DNA from: Bactericera cockerelli
Taxonomy: Eukaryota > Arthropoda > Insecta > Hemiptera > Triozidae
DNA: 64,000 bases
Assembly: GCA_024516035.1 (NCBI GenBank)
Contig: CM044961.1
Coordinates: 990,020 to 1,054,019, forward strand
Direction: 5' to 3'
Shown here in pieces: positions 61,932-64,000 of the stretch (position 1 is its first letter; every line of letters starts with the position of its first letter). The notes under the pieces are model-generated. The model did no database searches and was not told the origin of the DNA. It saw only the letters and a list, made by a program, of their open reading frames with translations. Position numbers and translations under genes: made by a program.

Positions 61932-62171
61932 CTTAAAATACAAAAAATAAAAAATATTCACTTCTCCTATATCCAGTTTTTTTATACACATCTGTTTCTC
62001 TATAAAGAGTTAATGAGCATACGTGGCTATTTTGCACTGATACACGCAGAGAAGTCACGTTAAATTTAATGTACTCAAAACATCTGGTGATTGTTATTCT
62101 GAATTGTTGTTTTTCTATTTAAACCTTCAGTTCTTCAGAACGGAAACATTTTTCAACCAGAAGTTGATCCC

Positions 62172-62635
62172 AATTGGGACGTATTGTGTCGCTCCTCGCA
62201 CATCAGAGGGGAGGCATACTACGAGATGGATAGGCTACAACACAGACCACAAGCATCTACAGAAGCTCCTGTTTTATGGCTACGAAATAAAAACGGCTGT
62301 GAAACACTCATCTTTAAAAAAATGTAGCCATGAAACAGCAGCTACTGACGACGCCTGTGGTCTATATCTACAGGGTGGGGCAAAAGTCTGGAAACCCCTG
62401 AATTACTTTCGAATGGCTTCTTCGGTAAAATAAAAGTTTTGTAAGGTAAACCGGGCTAATAAGACCTTCTTTTAGAGTCTGGTCGATTTTTGTTACCGGC
62501 CCCCATGTCGGGGCCAGGGGGGCCAACTTCATTTTTTTAAATACGAACCCCCACCTTGCGATACATTTTTGGAAAGGTCTTTAAATTTAATAAGAAATAC
62601 ATTGGTGCAAATTTTATTTTTCTAATATTAACTGT
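62172..62635 (+). repeat. 464-bp exact duplicate of 59170-59633
   Basis: Base-for-base reading found no difference over 464 bp. The copy covers the family H body, the inverted H fragment and the first ~265 bp of the palindromic element. Both junctions fall in unrelated sequence (GAAGTTGATCCC on the left, AAGTTTTTTCTT on the right). The offset is 3002 bp. Confidence 0.9.
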
Positions 62636-62699
62636 AAGTTTTTTCTTTATATCAATATGTTGTTTAACACGCAGTACACATTTTCACAACTCCTATCAC

Positions 62700-62832
62700 C
62701 TGAATTCATAGCTTTTTTTAATTTGAGTCTAACGGCGCTATCAACTAATACATTGTCATAGCACAACGGGGATAGTGGATCCACTAACACGTCCTCTAAT
62801 GGGAATTTCAAACAACCACAGCGCACTATAGC
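62700..62832 (-). CDS. Possible host exon, unknown gene
   Basis: On the minus strand AACTCAG precedes a 133-bp open segment that ends ATTCAG before GTGATAG. It reads AIVRCGCLKFPLEDVLVD, then PLSPLCYDNVLVDSAV and RLKLKKAMNSG. The amino-acid mix is balanced, unlike the AT-driven frames around it, and phases are compatible with an internal exon (starts in phase 0, leaves one base). It matches no family I can name. It could equally be a chance frame. Confidence 0.35.
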
Positions 62833-62869
62833 CTGAGTTAAGTGATAGTGATAACTTCTAATTATTATT

Positions 62870-63050
62870 ATATACATTATAAGATACAATGACTTATAGT
62901 ATACTCGTATATGTACAGTACAAATAATTTATATATTTATATAAAATAAATGGAAACAATAAAATGGAAAGAAATAGATAAGTACATAATCTAACTAAAG
63001 GGCAGGGTTACTGCCTATGGTAATCTCTTCCACCCAACCCTTGGAATAAT
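62870..63050 (-). repeat. LINE 3'-tail-like repeat (paired with 4010 and 28975)
   Basis: CTAACTAAAGGGCAGGGTTA, CTGCCTATGGTAATCTCTTC and CACCCAACCCTTGG are shared with the other two copies. Confidence 0.5.
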
Positions 63051-63089
63051 CTAATCCTGTTTCACAACTTGGCCTCTAATATTCCGCAG

Positions 63090-63306
63090 TTGACAAAAAC
63101 AATCGCGTGACGGAGGCTCAGGGGCACAAAATTGGACATTCGAGTCAAAGTTTGACGGATGATGCAACTTTTTCTAGCCAATCACAACCTTCGAAACCGA
63201 TTCAATTCCTAGCGAGAGGCAAAAGTCTGGAAGAAAAGATGGAACGTGCTCGCCTGAAAAAAATAAAGGAGGACAGAAAAAGATTCTTGTTCAATTCTAT
63301 GCCAAA
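63090..63306 (+). CDS. Likely host exon, unknown gene (217 bp)
   Basis: ATTCCGCAG precedes the exon, and CCAAA before GTGAGTGT is a near-ideal donor. The 217 bp stay open in one frame (two bases, 71 codons, two bases). The product is polar: VTEAQGHKIGHSSQSLTD, then SSQSQPSKPIQFLARGKS, then LEEKMERARLKKIKEDRK and RFLFNSM. The second half is a charged helix or coiled coil. GC content is higher than in the flanks. I do not recognise the gene. No matching exon was found on either side. A plus-strand gene with long introns is likely. Confidence 0.6.
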
Positions 63307-63586
63307 GTGAGTGTAAAAAAAAATCGGAGCAAAAAATGCTTTTTTTTACAAAAACGAACACTATTTCTGAACACTAATACTTCCGATTTCTGATATTAGA
63401 AATTTCTCAGAATTAATATTGAAAAATCATAAAAAAAATCAAATCATATTTTATCTTGTTTATACCTACTATTGATTAATTATGTACAATATCTTGAAAA
63501 TATACATGGGGTATACTTATTGAAAAATAAGTAAGATAAGATTACTTCTGAGTCAATTTATAAATATGAGATCAGAAATAATTTGT

Positions 63587-63625
<39 letters not shown>

Positions 63626-64000
63626 ATAACAGCGTTTACTATATAAGATTGAAACTGGCTGTATGAAATGGCTTTACCTACAATGCCAAAAAATAATACT
63701 AATGCAAGCTCTGTAACTGTAAAGTAGTTAATTTTTTTTTTTTTGAATATTCAAACTTTATTTCAGTTTTATTTAAAACTTTTATAAATTGGGGAAATAA
63801 GGTACATAGGATAGGAAAAGAAATACAGATAAATGGGGTACAAGGAAAAAATATGACAAGTACAAGAAAAGGAAAAGAATACAATCAAATACAAGGAATA
63901 CAATAATGATCAGGATAAGTAGAAAAAAAAAAAAAATAATAATAATAATAAAAAAAAAAACAAAAATAATTATAATAAAAGAAAGTAAAAAAAAAAAAAC
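63307..64000. other. AT-rich tail of the window
   Basis: The splice donor GTGAGT (63307) starts a presumed intron. It holds a T-run of about 37 (63584-63620), a second T-run (63732-63744) and A-rich repeats with (AAT)n at 63936-63960. No further exon was seen. Confidence 0.5.

Overview
The window is a piece of an animal nuclear genome, almost certainly an insect's. It is AT-rich, has no operons, and holds dozens of Pol III-derived SINEs, Helitrons, TIR and foldback elements, LINE remnants, a Ty3/gypsy LTR retrotransposon and long GA/CT and TG microsatellites. The only host gene I recognise is one exon of a nicotinic acetylcholine receptor subunit (35449-35629, +), which matches insect nAChR subunits closely. 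A second credible host exon of unknown identity lies at 63090-63306 (+), and a weaker candidate at 62700-62832 (-). Most of the other translated reading frames are low-complexity shadows of CT/GA, TG or AT tracts.

Layout. 1-6.7 kb: Helitron end, GA tract, 5S-derived and tRNA-derived SINEs, and a minisatellite (4983-5900). 7.4-8.4 kb: CT-rich tract. 8942-10294: a Helitron containing a 550-bp TG array. 10852-12487 and 15494-16781: two copies of a long palindromic (foldback) element built from repeated CAGGGTG modules. 14261-14685: a MITE. 17-25 kb: SINEs, CT/GA tracts and a small TIR element. 26.1-26.5 kb: LINE 3' coding remnant. 29168-30062: a broken mariner. 30-35 kb: SINEs, a pogo-like MITE and LINE tails, including a 69-bp tandem array running out of a LINE stop codon. 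35.4-35.6 kb: the receptor exon. 36.1-38.2 kb: a reverse transcriptase element with a PD-(D/E)XK-like C-terminal region and one frameshift. 38.2-41.8 kb: AT-rich DNA with little in it. 41832-49291: a young Ty3/gypsy element on the minus strand (402-bp LTRs, intact gag and pol, 4-bp target duplication). 49.4-58.3 kb: SINEs, TIR elements, GA/CT tracts and a 237-bp Helitron. 59-62.6 kb: a palindromic element, part of which is duplicated exactly 3 kb downstream. 63 kb: the unknown exon.

The most notable structure is modular repeat biology. One SINE family has a head derived from 5S rRNA. Another has a tRNA-type head but carries the same roughly 80-100-bp body. A third chimera joins the head of one tRNA-SINE family to the body of another. 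In parallel, several elements flanked by TA share CAGGGTG...CACCCTG ends, and two of these families are nested palindromes assembled from internal copies of their own ends or modules.

Limits: coordinates of diverged repeats are approximate (about 5-20 bp). Family names are by eye, and no database was searched. The genes here do not form a shared pathway; the host exons are islands in transposon-filled introns or intergenic DNA.
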